NCBI GenBank assembly: GCA_039704465.1
Contig: JASFAU010000005.1
Location: 806,001 to 870,000 of the forward strand
Length of the DNA: 64,000 nucleotides
From: Plasmodiophora brassicae
Lineage: Eukaryota; Endomyxa; Phytomyxea; Plasmodiophorida; Plasmodiophoridae
Direction: 5' to 3'
The position numbers and the translations under genes were made by a program. Under the pieces are notes generated by a model. It saw only the letters and a program-made list of their open reading frames with translations. It was not told the DNA's origin and did not search any database. Of this stretch, positions 47,148-57,609 are shown piece by piece (the stretch's first letter is position 1; each line of letters begins with the position of its first letter).

Positions 47148-49141
47148 CTATGTATTGTTTATACACCTAAGGATATATGCACGGCCGGGTCTGGACCGAA
47201 GGACGGCACGGTCCAGGAACGTGTTCAGGTTGCTCAAGTCGCTGGATAGCGGCGAGCCCGGGCAGGCGGGCAGCGCCGGCAGCAGCGTCGTGGCGATGTA
47301 CCGGACCAGTTTCGCTCCTTGCTGACCGTACCGTTGGAACCACTTGAACTCGTGCAGCTCGGCCGTCTCGAGGAACATGAGGACGCAGAGCGCCGTCAAC
47401 GTTGTCGGCGGGCGCGAGACAACAGCGGACAGCCACATCCAGCAGAACTCGTACCCCGACTCGTCCGACAGCTGCAGGAAGCAGGTGAAGACCCGGAGCA
47501 GGGCGCGCAGCGTCGACGCCTGAAGCCCGGACGGGACTTCGGCCGGTTCATCAAGCGCCAGCGCCGCAGGCGGGCATCTGGCGAAAACGCCAGCCATGAC
47601 GAACAGGGACAGTCGCGGGTACAGCTTGCCCAACGACGACCAGAGCAGTGCAAACCCGAGGGCAAGCTCGGCCGCCTGGAACACTTTGTTTTGAACCTTG
47701 ACACCCAGACGGTTTAGCCGTTGGCAATCGGAACCGTCGCGCCCAACCAACCTGTTTGAGGAACGACGTCGCCAGGCTGCAGAAGTGGAGGTCGTGGTTG
47801 TGCGACACGTGATTCAGTAGGCGAGACAGGTCGGCAACCTAAAGCGCGTTAAGGCGGGGGACATCGCGGCGATCCTCAGAAACGCAACGTACAAGGCGGC
47901 TGACGTCGTCCTCGACAGGGACGAAGCGGCCCAGGACTTGGCTGACCTGCAGGAACTGTTTCTTGTCCGGATCGAACGGCGCCTGGTTGACAAGGCTGTG
48001 CGTCGTCCTGAACAGTTCGGCGCGCCTCAGGCAGAACCGTTGCAGGCTGGAGGCGGTCTGCAACGCCGTCAACGTCAACGTCGACACGTGGCATTATTAC
48101 TTACGCGGAGTGGCCTGATAGGGAACAGGGTGGTCGTGTCTTGCTCAACCGCTGCGCTTTGTGCATCGAGCTCGCGTTGCTGCTGGGCTTCGGCGGCCCT
48201 GGCCGCCTCCTCGCGGGCATCCTTGGCGCGGCGTTCCTCTTCGCGTCTGGCAGCCTCAGCTCTCGCCTGCTCGTCTTCCCGCAACCGTTTCTCATCCGCC
48301 TCGCGCTGCTCGCGTTGGCGTCGCTCTTCGGCGTCGCGCACCCGCTTCTGTTCGGCGAGGAATTCGGCAATCGACGCCTCCGCATCGCGACGAAACCGCT
48401 CCCTCCTATCGGCGCTGTGAAACACACGTCACGTCAGTACGTGCGACCTGCAACCCTTTCACACGCCCTACGCCTGCCGGACGATCTCGTCTTGCTCTCT
48501 GGCAAGCTCTTTCCGACTATGCATGCACCGTCAGGCATTGCGAGTGGAGCACGGGTCCAACGAGACACGCTACTCTTTCTCGGCCTGCCTCTGGAGTTCG
48601 ATGTTCCCCAACGTGAATATGTTCGACAGGTTGTCGGCCAGCGACGACTCGACCTGGACACTGGCCGGTTCGACGCCCCGTCTTGAACGCATCGACAGAA
48701 GCGCCCGGGCGGCGTCCAGCCTGACCTGCAACCCAGAACGTAAGCAGTGACCTGACGCGGGGCGGCTGCATCGTTCCACGACCTGTTCGTCGATTGTCAG
48801 GAGGCGCTGGGCGGCCCAGCGCAGCGTCAGCCCGACGCTGGACGAATGCATCCGCGCCGGTTCCCTGATGATCGGGTCGGGCGGCGGTTCCAGATCGTCC
48901 GGCAGGAACAGTTCGATCTCGTCGCTCGCGTACCCGTCTACGACGTCCTCGTCCGCCTCCTCGCGACGGAACGACAAATTCACCGACTGCACCGCATCCT
49001 GCGTCGACCAATCAGCGCCACCGGCGTAGACGACCGATACCCGATGCGCCGCCGCACCCGCAGGTCGTCGTTCGCCCAGACGCGCTGCGACTGCGTCGAC
49101 GACGGCGACTCGATCGGCGGCAAGGTCCGAGTCGACGCCAT
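47148..49141 (-). CDS. GLE1: mRNA export factor GLE1
   Basis: GLE1 sits at the cytoplasmic face of the nuclear pore and, with inositol hexakisphosphate, activates the DEAD-box protein DDX19/Dbp5 for mRNA release. The start is ATG 49141 ('MASTRTLPPIESPSS'), joined by a 59-nt intron to 'DAVQSVNLSFRREE'. The middle is a very charged Glu/Arg coiled coil (48075-48425), as in other GLE1 proteins. The C-terminal HEAT-like domain is diagnostic: 'ALLWSSLGKLYPRLSLFVM' for human 'VASGIWELHPRVGDLIL', 'CWMWLSAVVS' for 'WRWLAQIL', and 'FLETAELHEFKWF'. A 76-nt intron lies at 47676-47751. Some internal joins (47830-48075, 48430-48570) are unresolved. Its stop lies 21 bp from the convergent stop of the giant PAS gene. 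Confidence 0.85.
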
Positions 49142-49391
49142 GCCGCGCCCCGCGCCGTTCGGCACTGCGCAAACGGGTCAAGTGGCGGAGACCGGCCGAG
49201 AGCTACCCACACCTGCGCGACTGGGCCGCTGTGGGAACAGGCGCGGCAGCCACGACTGTACGAACTGCAGCCTGCAGCGCGCACAACTGCATCGGGATAG
49301 ACATATTTGCGGGATATGCATATGTAGTGTTTATGGACATTATGTCTATTCGTCGAATCGATAATTACAGAGATGCCAGCGGCTGGGTCGG

Positions 49392-51065
49392 TCAGTCCAC
49401 AAAGGACACGCCGCTGGGATAGAACGGGACGCTGTCGAGCCTCGGGAAGGCGGTCAACCAGTTGGCCAGCGCGTTCATGGCGACGACGGCGATCGCGAAC
49501 AGGACGCCGGCGACCGAGTACTCGATGAACCCGGCGGCGGCGTTGCCCGGGTACGTGTGCCGCCACCTGCTGGCGTCGCCGAGTTGCGCCGGAGGCACAC
49601 TGAACCCGAACAGCCGCCTGCCTAGGAAATGCCCGAGAACGGCAACCGGCATCGCGGTCGTCAGCGCGAACGGGACCCGCAAGTCCATCTGCCTGGTCGG
49701 CCGGCCGGATGCATGCGGCCGTGTCACCAGGTACAGCGCCTGGGCAGCAGCAACCAGGCCGAGGGCGGTTTCTTTCGACAGCCGCAGGTTGAGTCGGGAG
49801 AGGGATCGCGTGAGTGCTGATCCGGTGCGGGGAGTCGGAAGGGTTCCTGCATCTCCACCGCATGACGAGTCGCCTCGTTGTACACGATCGTCGACCGGAA
49901 CGGATAGTGCAGGCCGGGAAGGCGACGGCTCATCGTTTGTCGTTAACGACCCGGTACCTGGATCAGGACCACCGTCCTCGGCGCTCGTTGCCACCGGAGG
50001 ATGCCGAGCATATCTGACAGTACAGCCTTCGTCCGGCCATTGGCTCCCTGTTCGTACCGTTGGCGACACCTTGGTAGAGCACTGGGACGGATCCCTGCGA
50101 ACGCGGCTGACGATACGATCGTCCTTCTTCTGCTTGCATTCGTCGTCTCCGTCGTAACCCGAGGTAATGGAAGGACGCAGCTGTGGCGTCATGGTGCCTT
50201 GATGTCGGTCAGGCGTGTACCGGTGATCCAGTGATGTTTGTGATGGTTGAAGGCGGCCATCGGCGGAACAGGGACGCACCGTCACCTCGTCCATGCACTC
50301 TTGGAATTCAGGTGTTACGGGGCCCCTCACTGCGAACGTGCGGGACCGATGAAGCGCCACGTGTGCCGCCGGTCTACGAACTTCAGGCTCGCCTTCGGGT
50401 TCGCCTTCGGGTCCGCTGGCGGCCTCAGCGTCGGTTTCAGGTTCAACGTCGGCAAATACACCGCTCGAAAGCGACGGCCTGGGATCCAAATGCAAATCGG
50501 CCAGACCGTCCGCCATCTCGACGCCGTTGTCGTCATCGGCATCCTTGGGACGCATCCTCTGTGGGTACGAAAAGCTGCCCGCTGAGTGCAACGTGGGAAA
50601 GTCGGACATGTCGCTGGACGACCGATAGGTCGATACTGCTCCAAGCTCGATCCCTAGGCCCTTCAAGTGTTCACCTCCATTGGCGTCCGGTTCACGCTGT
50701 TCGTCGGCAAACTCGATATCGGAGAGCAGGTCGACATCGCTAACAGACGTGCACGTCGACGCTGCATCGCCATTGTGGAATATCGTCGAATCCTCACCCA
50801 CGACCTCGTCCATGGAACGATGGCGGGGAAGGCCATCCCTGTGTGAATCGCGGCCGTCAGCCGTGCCCGGCATCGGCGAGGCCATGCGGGCGGGCCGCGG
50901 GTCGACGACGACGCCCGGGTCCCAGGCATCGACATCGCTGTCGTCATTGTCGTGCAAGATCGCGACGGCGGCGTGGGCGAGGACAGCCGCCGCCATGATG
51001 ATGGCGGCTGACCGGGGCGGCGGCATCGCGATAAAACGCAGTCCGCTCACACCCGCACCGGACAT
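49392..51065 (-). CDS. Hypothetical protein with low-complexity body and C-terminal membrane segments
   Basis: I do not recognise this 557-aa single-exon frame. It starts at ATG 51065; ATG 51026 ('MPPPRSAAIIMAAAVLAH') is an alternative. The first 40 residues contain a hydrophobic stretch like a signal anchor. Residues about 50-420 are polar and low in complexity, rich in Asp, Ser, Pro and Thr, with a 'PEGEPEGEPE' run. The last 150 residues hold three or four hydrophobic segments ('VPFALTTAMPVAVLGHFL', 'FIEYSVAGVLFAIAVVAMN'). Long open frames in other registers are explained by high GC. It is likely a membrane protein; whether short introns hide inside is not settled. Confidence 0.55.
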   Translation of the reverse strand: MSGAGVSGLRFIAMPPPRSAAIIMAAAVLAHAAVAILHDNDDSDVDAWDPGVVVDPRPARMASPMPGTADGRDSHRDGLPRHRSMDEVVGEDSTIFHNGDAASTCTSVSDVDLLSDIEFADEQREPDANGGEHLKGLGIELGAVSTYRSSSDMSDFPTLHSAGSFSYPQRMRPKDADDDNGVEMADGLADLHLDPRPSLSSGVFADVEPETDAEAASGPEGEPEGEPEVRRPAAHVALHRSRTFAVRGPVTPEFQECMDEVTVRPCSADGRLQPSQTSLDHRYTPDRHQGTMTPQLRPSITSGYDGDDECKQKKDDRIVSRVRRDPSQCSTKVSPTVRTGSQWPDEGCTVRYARHPPVATSAEDGGPDPGTGSLTTNDEPSPSRPALSVPVDDRVQRGDSSCGGDAGTLPTPRTGSALTRSLSRLNLRLSKETALGLVAAAQALYLVTRPHASGRPTRQMDLRVPFALTTAMPVAVLGHFLGRRLFGFSVPPAQLGDASRWRHTYPGNAAAGFIEYSVAGVLFAIAVVAMNALANWLTAFPRLDSVPFYPSGVSFVD

Positions 51066-51399
51066 TCGGCTCCAGCCGACTGCGCGTGCGGCTATTCCTG
51101 TCACCCCCACCACACCCGCCTGCGTCGCCGCTGCACACCGCGCCCGTTGGGGAGACGGCCTGCACGGCTGCACCAACCCGTCGGATCAGTAAAACATGAC
51201 GCGTCGGACGCACGTTGATGCCCGTTGGTAGGCGAAACTGGTCCCAATCATACCGCGCTGGGTACGCCGGGGACAGACGTGCTGGAGTATTGTTGCGGGG
51301 CGCATCGGTTCCGCCCGGGGGCGTGATGGAGATGTTCCACACACCTGCCCCGGGTCACATCTGGGCGCTAATGTGAATGCGATCCTGCGGCAACCGCGC

Positions 51400-51475
51400 G
51401 TCGTCCAGCCGAGCGGGTTCTTTCGGTACGGCGGTTGCACGGCAACGCTCTGCCCGTCTGGCGAATGGGTTGGAT
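51400..51475 (+). pseudogene. Relic fragment of an ankyrin-like gene
   Basis: The stretch encoding 'FFRYGGCTATLCPSGEW' matches the end of the ankyrin-like gene 1.1 kb downstream ('LILRYGGYTATLPNGMSP') in both DNA and protein. Only about 50 bp is recognisable, and no full frame surrounds it. It looks like the decayed 3' end of a neighbouring tandem copy. Confidence 0.6.
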
Positions 51476-51594
51476 GCGCCCACCCACCTCCTGTGCAGAG
51501 TGGGGATCCGCGCGGCGAGTTTCGCGGAGAATGCGAATTGCGCGACTGGGACTAGACTTGCCGTAGACCGACCCGGAACCGGGCGACCGTCATC

Positions 51595-52716
51595 ATGAGC
51601 GGCTGGGATGCTGTGCTCCTCCTACTGGTTGCGGTCAGCAGCGGTGCCGTCTCCTTCTCGATGCTGGGGCCGGAGCTGTGCCCATGGGAGATTATGGAGG
51701 GCGAGTACCTGTCCGTCGACCTGGCGGGGAACGCGACGGAATCGTCACTGGATTCGGCAGCGCGCGACATCGCGCTTGTCGCCCTAGCCACGTCCAGCGA
51801 CGCCATGGCATGCCTGGCGAACCTGTTGGGTATGGTCCGAGATGGGACGTCGTCGAGAATCCTTATTCCGCCCCATCTGGTCGGCCCCATGCAACATCGC
51901 GCTGTCGCAGCGTTCATCAACGTTGTTGCGGCACATTACCCGCGCCATCGAATGCGTCTTTTACAGGCCGCATGTAAAGCAGGAGACATTCAGCTCCTGG
52001 AGGTGCTCAGGTCGCATGGTATAACGTTCTCGATGCCTGCGCCTGCTGCGCATCGGGCGGTCGCCAGCGCGCTTCGGATCGCTGGACGAGGGTTCGCCTT
52101 GCGCGAACCGATACCCGGCAACGACGGCGAGCTGCTCTGGCATATCCTGCTATGCAGGCGTGGCATGCAGGTGCTCGACAGCAGTGCGATGCCTTCGCAC
52201 GGTACATGGCTGTCTGAGGCCATGTTTGAGACGGACCTCCTCGTCGTGCTGCTCGAGCACGGGTTCGAGCTGATGTCGGCAACGGACGGGACGCGGCTCC
52301 CGATGCCACTAGAAGCCGTGATCGCCACTCAACCCAACATTGACGCCGACTGGCAGTTGGCGATCCTGTCGAAGCTCGCCCGTCGCGGTGCCCAGATGAC
52401 GCTCGTGGTGGAGCACCTGATCATGTCTACAGCGGAACGCATTGAGTCCGCCCTGTACCTGATGGAGACGTTCCACATGCGTCCTTCGTTCACTCCCGAC
52501 TATATCGAGCTGATGATGAAAATGGAGAGCCACGACAACGTCCGTCGGGCCAAGTTGATCCTTCGGTACGGCGGCTACACGGCAACGCTCCCGAACGGCA
52601 TGTCGCCCGCGCGGTACGCAACGATGCTCGGCCTGCACGACCTGGCCAAGGTGTTCGACGAATATGACGTCTACGCGCAGTGGCACGACGTTGCCACCCT
52701 GCTCGCCGAATGCTAG
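51595..52716 (+). CDS. Secreted ankyrin-repeat-like protein
   Basis: A 373-aa single exon with a clear N-terminal signal peptide ('AVLLLLVAVSSGAVS') and helical repeats. Ankyrin-like units are visible as 'LLQAACKAGDIQLLEVLRS', 'LLVVLLEHGFEL', 'ILSKLARRGAQMTL' and 'ARYATMLGLHDLAKVFDEY'. Canonical DGxTPLHxA signatures are missing, so the repeats are divergent. No membrane segment follows the signal. Secreted ankyrin proteins are a common expanded class in plasmodiophorids, which is the basis for suggesting a host-facing role; nothing in the sequence shows a target. A relic of a similar gene lies just upstream. Confidence 0.75.
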   Translation: MSGWDAVLLLLVAVSSGAVSFSMLGPELCPWEIMEGEYLSVDLAGNATESSLDSAARDIALVALATSSDAMACLANLLGMVRDGTSSRILIPPHLVGPMQHRAVAAFINVVAAHYPRHRMRLLQAACKAGDIQLLEVLRSHGITFSMPAPAAHRAVASALRIAGRGFALREPIPGNDGELLWHILLCRRGMQVLDSSAMPSHGTWLSEAMFETDLLVVLLEHGFELMSATDGTRLPMPLEAVIATQPNIDADWQLAILSKLARRGAQMTLVVEHLIMSTAERIESALYLMETFHMRPSFTPDYIELMMKMESHDNVRRAKLILRYGGYTATLPNGMSPARYATMLGLHDLAKVFDEYDVYAQWHDVATLLAEC

Positions 52717-52919
52717 GCGTCCACCGGGCAATCCTTCTGAAACAATACCGAGGGCGGTTCTCATTGTTTCCTGGGGGCACTCTTGCAGTAGTACGGTCGG
52801 CAGTGTGCTGCTGACAATGGCGATCATCAGTAGTTTGCGGCACATCTCTTCGTCAGAGTGCCTCTGTTTACTGTTACGCCTGCGTCAACGGGCGACAGAC
52901 CACGATGTAGTGCCAAGCG

Positions 52920-53447
52920 TCACGTCATCCAGTTCACGATGTAAACGACGAGGAGCGAGGAGCCACCCACTCCGATCAACCAGCTAACTGTTAGGGCAGC
53001 ATCGTACCTCGCCTGCGGCTTGCTTGCACTGTCGCCCGCCGACCCGTCATCTGTGTACGAGGAGGCCGACTTGGAACCAGTTCCACCTGGCTCGGCTGGT
53101 CTCATTTCACTGGAACTAGATCGGCTCCCATTGGGGACACGTGCCGGTTGATGCTGCTCCTCTTCGATGAGCCGGTCTAGAAGGTGCATGTTAACCGTCA
53201 TTTGGAGGCGCGCTAGCTCCGTCTTGCTCATGCTAGAGAGCGGTGACGTCGCGTTCGTCAGCATCGCCGTGTTTGGTCGTGTTCGTTGGAACGGACCCGC
53301 CGAAAGCGTCCTGCTGGTCATGCTCCAGCACCGACGAGCTGCGAAACGCGCGAAGCAATGCATTGAATCCGGTGTTGTTCGGGCCGACGGATCGGCCGAT
53401 TGTTGCACGAGCACATCACGTTGCTCGCGGGAAATCATGTCAGACAT
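52920..53447 (-). CDS. Hypothetical tail-anchored protein
   Basis: A 175-aa frame starting at ATG 53447 ('MSDMISREQRDVLVQQ'), 50 bp after the BipA-type GTPase stop on the same strand. A helical stretch 'MSKTELARLQMTVNMHLLD' is followed by a Ser-rich linker and one C-terminal hydrophobic helix ('LIGVGGSSLLVVYIV') that ends two to three residues before the stop. That layout fits a tail-anchored protein of the ER, mitochondrion or peroxisome. No SNARE or other named motif is clear. A short intron in the first half is possible. Confidence 0.5.
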   Translation of the reverse strand: MSDMISREQRDVLVQQSADPSARTTPDSMHCFARFAARRCWSMTSRTLSAGPFQRTRPNTAMLTNATSPLSSMSKTELARLQMTVNMHLLDRLIEEEQHQPARVPNGSRSSSSEMRPAEPGGTGSKSASSYTDDGSAGDSASKPQARYDAALTVSWLIGVGGSSLLVVYIVNWMT

Positions 53448-53497
53448 GAGCACGACAACGTGTGTGGCAATAGCACGACGGGGTGGTGCCCAATGTA

Positions 53498-55921
53498 TTA
53501 AGCGAAGTGTTCTTCGGCTTCCTTCCGAACCTTACGTGTCATCTGCCTACGGGCGTTCTGGTCAAGGGTCTTCTTCCGCAGGCGGATGTGGCTGGGCGTA
53601 ATCTCGACCATCTCGTCCTCGTTGATGTAGGTGAGAGCCGTTTCAATCGTCATAGAGCGGGGCGGGGACAGCCTAATGGCTTCGTCGGAGCCGGCCGCCC
53701 GCATGTTGGACAGCTTCTTCTCTTTGGCCGGGTTCACGTCAAGGTCGGCCTCGCGGGAGTGCTCCCCAACAATCATGCCTTCGTAGACTTCTTCTCCAGG
53801 CCCGATGAATAGTTGGCCGCGGTCCTCAAGACTCCCCAATGCAAACGACGTCGACGTCCCTCGAGCTAAAACAGCCAAATTAGACGCGAGGAACGACAAC
53901 AATGATGAAACGTACCAGAGGCAACAAGAGCCCCCTTTCGAATAGCACCGGTACCGGTCGCCTTCTTCTGGTATGAGTGGAATGCACAGCACATAATCCC
54001 TGAGTCGCCGTTAAGACAGTAACAGGTGTTCAGTCTACCACCTGGACATACCGCCCCCCTTGGTGTCGGTTAAGAACTCGTTGCGATAGCCGATCAGGAG
54101 ACGCGATGGAACGTGGAAGACGAGACGTGTCCGGTCACCAGAATCCGAATTATACAGTTGCATCGAAGCGCCGCGTCTCTGCATCTTGTCGATGACAATG
54201 CTGGCCATGTCAGCGTCGACGTCAATGGTAACCTACCGAAACCATTGTGTGAATACGGCAAGTACAGGAAACGAAGCGAACACACCTCCTCCCAAGGTTC
54301 AAGGATATCGTTCGTCTGTTTGTCCTTCCGGAACAGAACCCTCGGGGGCGACACGCACAGCTCGAAGCCCTCTCGTCGCATCTGCTCGATCAGGATGCCC
54401 ATTTGCAATTCTCCGCGACCGGCAACGTCAACACTCTCGGACGTGTGCGACCCAGGACGCAAGGAGATGGTCACGTTGTTCTCGCACTCCTTGTTCTGTA
54501 CGCGGACAGGTTAGGTCGCTGGTGGTCCCAGGCAACGCACCCAGGACATACCAACCGGTTCTTGATCGCAGTTGATGTCACATTAGAACCGTCTTGGCCG
54601 GCAAGAGGACCTGGCCTAAACAGTCAGACAAAACGACAGGCAGTGCCTGCAAACAGCTGACGAACCGTCGTTCACGGAGAACGTCATCGAAATCGTCGGC
54701 GGGTCCAGCGGCAATGATTTCAGAGCCTCAGCAACGTTAGGGTCGGCCACGGTTTCCGTTACTCCAGCGCGAATGCCTGCAAGGGAAACAATATCCCCGG
54801 CCCCGACAGCATCCATATCTGCAGGGTCGACAGTTAGAACTCGTACTGTCCATCAGAAGCCCAACACCCTCACCGAATTTGGCCAGGCCCTCTCTCGACA
54901 TCAGCTTCGTGATCTTTCCTTCACTGACCAGGTTGCCGTCGCGGTCAAGGCATTTGACGGGGTCGCCAACCTTCCCGACACCACTGTAGACCTACACGAT
55001 AATCATTCAGTGTTGGTGTCGGCACACTCTCGCACTGGAATACCTTGCCGGTGACGATCCGGCCAACGTAATCGTCATGCTCGATCGAAGTGACTAGCAT
55101 CGTGAACGGTCCCTCACGGGACGCTACCGGCGAGGGTATGCGGTCAACGATGGCGTCGAACAAAGGTGTCAGGTTCTTGTCCTTGTCATGCTCCTGAGCG
55201 AGGTCGGCAACCGCCCACCCCTGTTTCGCTGAACAGTACAGAACTGGGAACTCAAGCTGCTCATCGTCGGCATCCAGGTTGACGAACAGGTCGAAAATCT
55301 CGTTTTCAACGCCGCCCGGAATCCTCCTTGAATCCCTGTCGACCTTGTTGATGACGACAATCGGCAGGCACTTCGCCTGGAGCGCCTTGGAGAGGACGAA
55401 CTTGGTTTGCGGCATCGGGCCTTCGCTTGCATCCACCTATCCATCCAGCAATCAGCGCACAGGCGCCTGGCACTGGGGCATGGGCAACCAAACGAACCAC
55501 AAGAACGACGCCCTCAACCATCGATATGATTCGCTCGACTTCACCGCCAAAGTCAGAGTGCCCGGGAGTATCGACGACATTGAATATGTGGTCTTTGTAC
55601 TGGAGCCGCGTGCACTTCGACATGATCGTAATACCTGCCAACATCGTGATGAACTCACCCCACCCAGTGGCAGATCCGCGATACCGAACCTCGTTCCTTC
55701 TCGAGCGCAATGTTATCCATGACGCGGTCGCCTTGCACCTGACACCCGGCCTGCAGGAGCATCTCGTTGACCAGCGTGGTCTTGCCGTGATCGACGTGCG
55801 CCACGATGGCGACGTTACGGATCATGTCGATCTTGGGCAGGCTCAGGCCGGCGGTCGAGAGCAACCTCGTCGTCGCCCCCGTCCTCGTCATCATCGGCAT
55901 AACGCGACGTACGCCCCACAT
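53498..55921 (-). CDS. BipA/TypA-family translational GTPase, probably mitochondrial
   Basis: BipA/TypA is a ribosome-associated GTPase related to EF-G that assists ribosome assembly, especially under stress. Start ATG 55921 gives about 30 residues rich in Arg, Thr and Met ('[20 protein letters not shown]') before the G domain, a typical mitochondrial presequence. G-box motifs: '[10 protein letters not shown]' (G1), 'GITIMSK' (G2), 'DTPGHSDFG' (G3), 'NKVDRDSRR' (G4), 'CSAKQG' (G5). Later parts: '[16 protein letters not shown]', '[18 protein letters not shown]', '[15 protein letters not shown]' and the C-terminal '[15 protein letters not shown]'. At least six introns interrupt it. It belongs to an organelle of bacterial ancestry; plastid origin is unlikely given no other plastid gene here. 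Confidence 0.9.
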
Positions 55922-56274
55922 GACGCTCGCCAGACGAGAACGGCCACCGTCCGGCCGGAACGATGCGACGGGTACCCGGGACTCGACAACTGTGGCGCCC
56001 GCGCCGGGTCCGTACGGCGAGCCAGAGCGGCACTCGTGGGGACCGGTTTGGGCTTGCTAACATCTGCGATGTACACACTGTCAGGCGCCGGGTTAACCTT
56101 TGATGACACGGCCGACGTACCTCGATTAGTGGGGGAAGGGGGAGTAAATAAGGAAAGTAGTAGAAGGGGGGAGGGGGCATGAGGGTCTCGACGAGGCGAT
56201 GCGGTCTTAGAACTGACCAACAACGATACGGTTAGCGAACGAGGACGTCGCTTCACGCGTCACCGCACGAACCT

Positions 56275-57393
56275 TTACGAATCCTGCATCAGGAAGGCGA
56301 CCCATTCCATGCATGTTGCCACGTTATTAACGGGTCGGACGCCGGTCGCCTTCCTGAGCAGGTCGCGTTGCCCGTCGTAGACCAGATGCAAGGTGGCGGC
56401 CGCCAACACCGACGCTTTAAACCGGAACCGGTCGGTGTAGAGCAGGGCCTTCGTCAGCAGATACACGACGCGAGCGAACCGAGGCAGGTCGAGCAGCGCG
56501 TCGCGATCCGCCGATCCTTGCTCTGAGCAGTCGAGCGCTCTGACCAGATAGAGCTCGGCCCAGTGCACGGCCAGGGTTGGGTGCAAACGCCATTGCAGCG
56601 TGTCGCACAGGCCCGTTTCGACTCGTACGAGGTACCCTGGAACGCACGCCCCTGCGAGGTCCTTGCACAGGCCGTCCAAAGGCGGGGCGGAACCCTGTAT
56701 GGGACAGACGCAGTCAGGGTACAGAACACGCCGACGAACGACAGCCGTGGACCGACCTGGTCCAGGATCTTGCTCGCCACGAGGACGGCGGCCGCACCGA
56801 CGACGCGACAGCGGAACGGCGTCGTGTCGGGCCGCAGGAGCAGGAACCGATCCAGGTAGTCGACCGCGTGGTGCAGGCATTCCGTCGTCAGCCTGTAGGT
56901 CCGGCAGGCCTCATGCATCCACAGGACGACCGCCGTTCGACAATTCGGGGGGCCTAGGTCGCCTGGTGTGGGCAGAGCGCGCGCGTATGAGGCCTGCCGG
57001 ACCAGCATCGTCTGCACCCACGCGATCGACCCGCCCTTGTACAGGCCGTCGTACTGGTCGCGCCGGATCCATGACCACGTCCCCTATCGCCCGACCCTGT
57101 CAGCAACCATGCGACGCCCCTGTGGCCGCTGCTGCTGTAGGCACGGCTGTCACCCTTCGTACCTTCGAGACGTGCCCCGACGCCGACCCGGTATCGACCT
57201 TGGGCTGACCGCCCCCCTCGTCCTGGTCGCGCTCGTCGCGATGGCACGTGGGGTCAGTCGTGCACGGCCCCGCTGCGGTCGCTGTCGACGACAACGCCTT
57301 GCGCTTCCGTCTGTAGACGGCGTAGACCGCCAACGCGCCTCCCGCTGCCAGCAGGGCACCAACCCCGGCGATCAGTTTCGCTCGACACGACAT
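56275..57393 (-). CDS. Cyclin with an N-terminal membrane anchor
   Basis: Cyclins activate CDKs. Three exons, 57163-57393, 56757-57053 and 56275-56694, sum to 948 nt, 315 aa. The first exon has a hydrophobic helix followed by basic residues ('IAGVGALLAAGGALAVYAV' then 'YRRKRK'), unusual for a cyclin. The cyclin box follows: 'VVLWMHEACRTYRLTTECL', 'AVDYLDRFLLL', 'VVGAAAVLVASKI', then the second fold with 'CDTLQWRLHPTL' and 'FKASVLAAATLHLV'. The 109-nt first intron is the longest I infer among the resolved genes; the second has a GTCGGT donor. Class (A, D, E or other) is not clear. Most of exon 2 and intron 1 is duplicated in inverted orientation at 57610-58080. Confidence 0.75.
56741..57211 (-). 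repeat. Left arm of a 471-bp inverted duplication
   Basis: This arm covers the end of cyclin exon 1, intron 1, exon 2 and a few bases of intron 2. It pairs with 57610-58080 with no gaps and about two dozen mismatches counted by eye, near 95% identity. The 398 bp between the arms is not repeated. Confidence 0.9.
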
Positions 57394-57581
57394 CCAGTCG
57401 CCAAGTCGATTAACAACTGAGTCCGTTTCAGTGCCGGGTCGAATCTTGGGACCGGACGTGTGGGCGCGTGCCCTGGATCGATCCGGGTACCCGGTCGCAC
57501 TGCCCCCACCTCGTTCCGACTGGCACACCGTTGGCGAACGAGATGTTCAGGCACGGTCGATGGTGATGCCATGGCGTTCCT

Positions 57582-57596
57582 GGGGGGGGGGGGGGG
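57582..57596 (+). repeat. G15 homopolymer
   Basis: A run of fifteen G residues lies 14 bp before the right arm of the inverted duplication. It could mark a recombination edge or be a sequencing difficulty. Confidence 0.85.
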
Positions 57597-57609
57597 AATG
57601 GACGAACGA

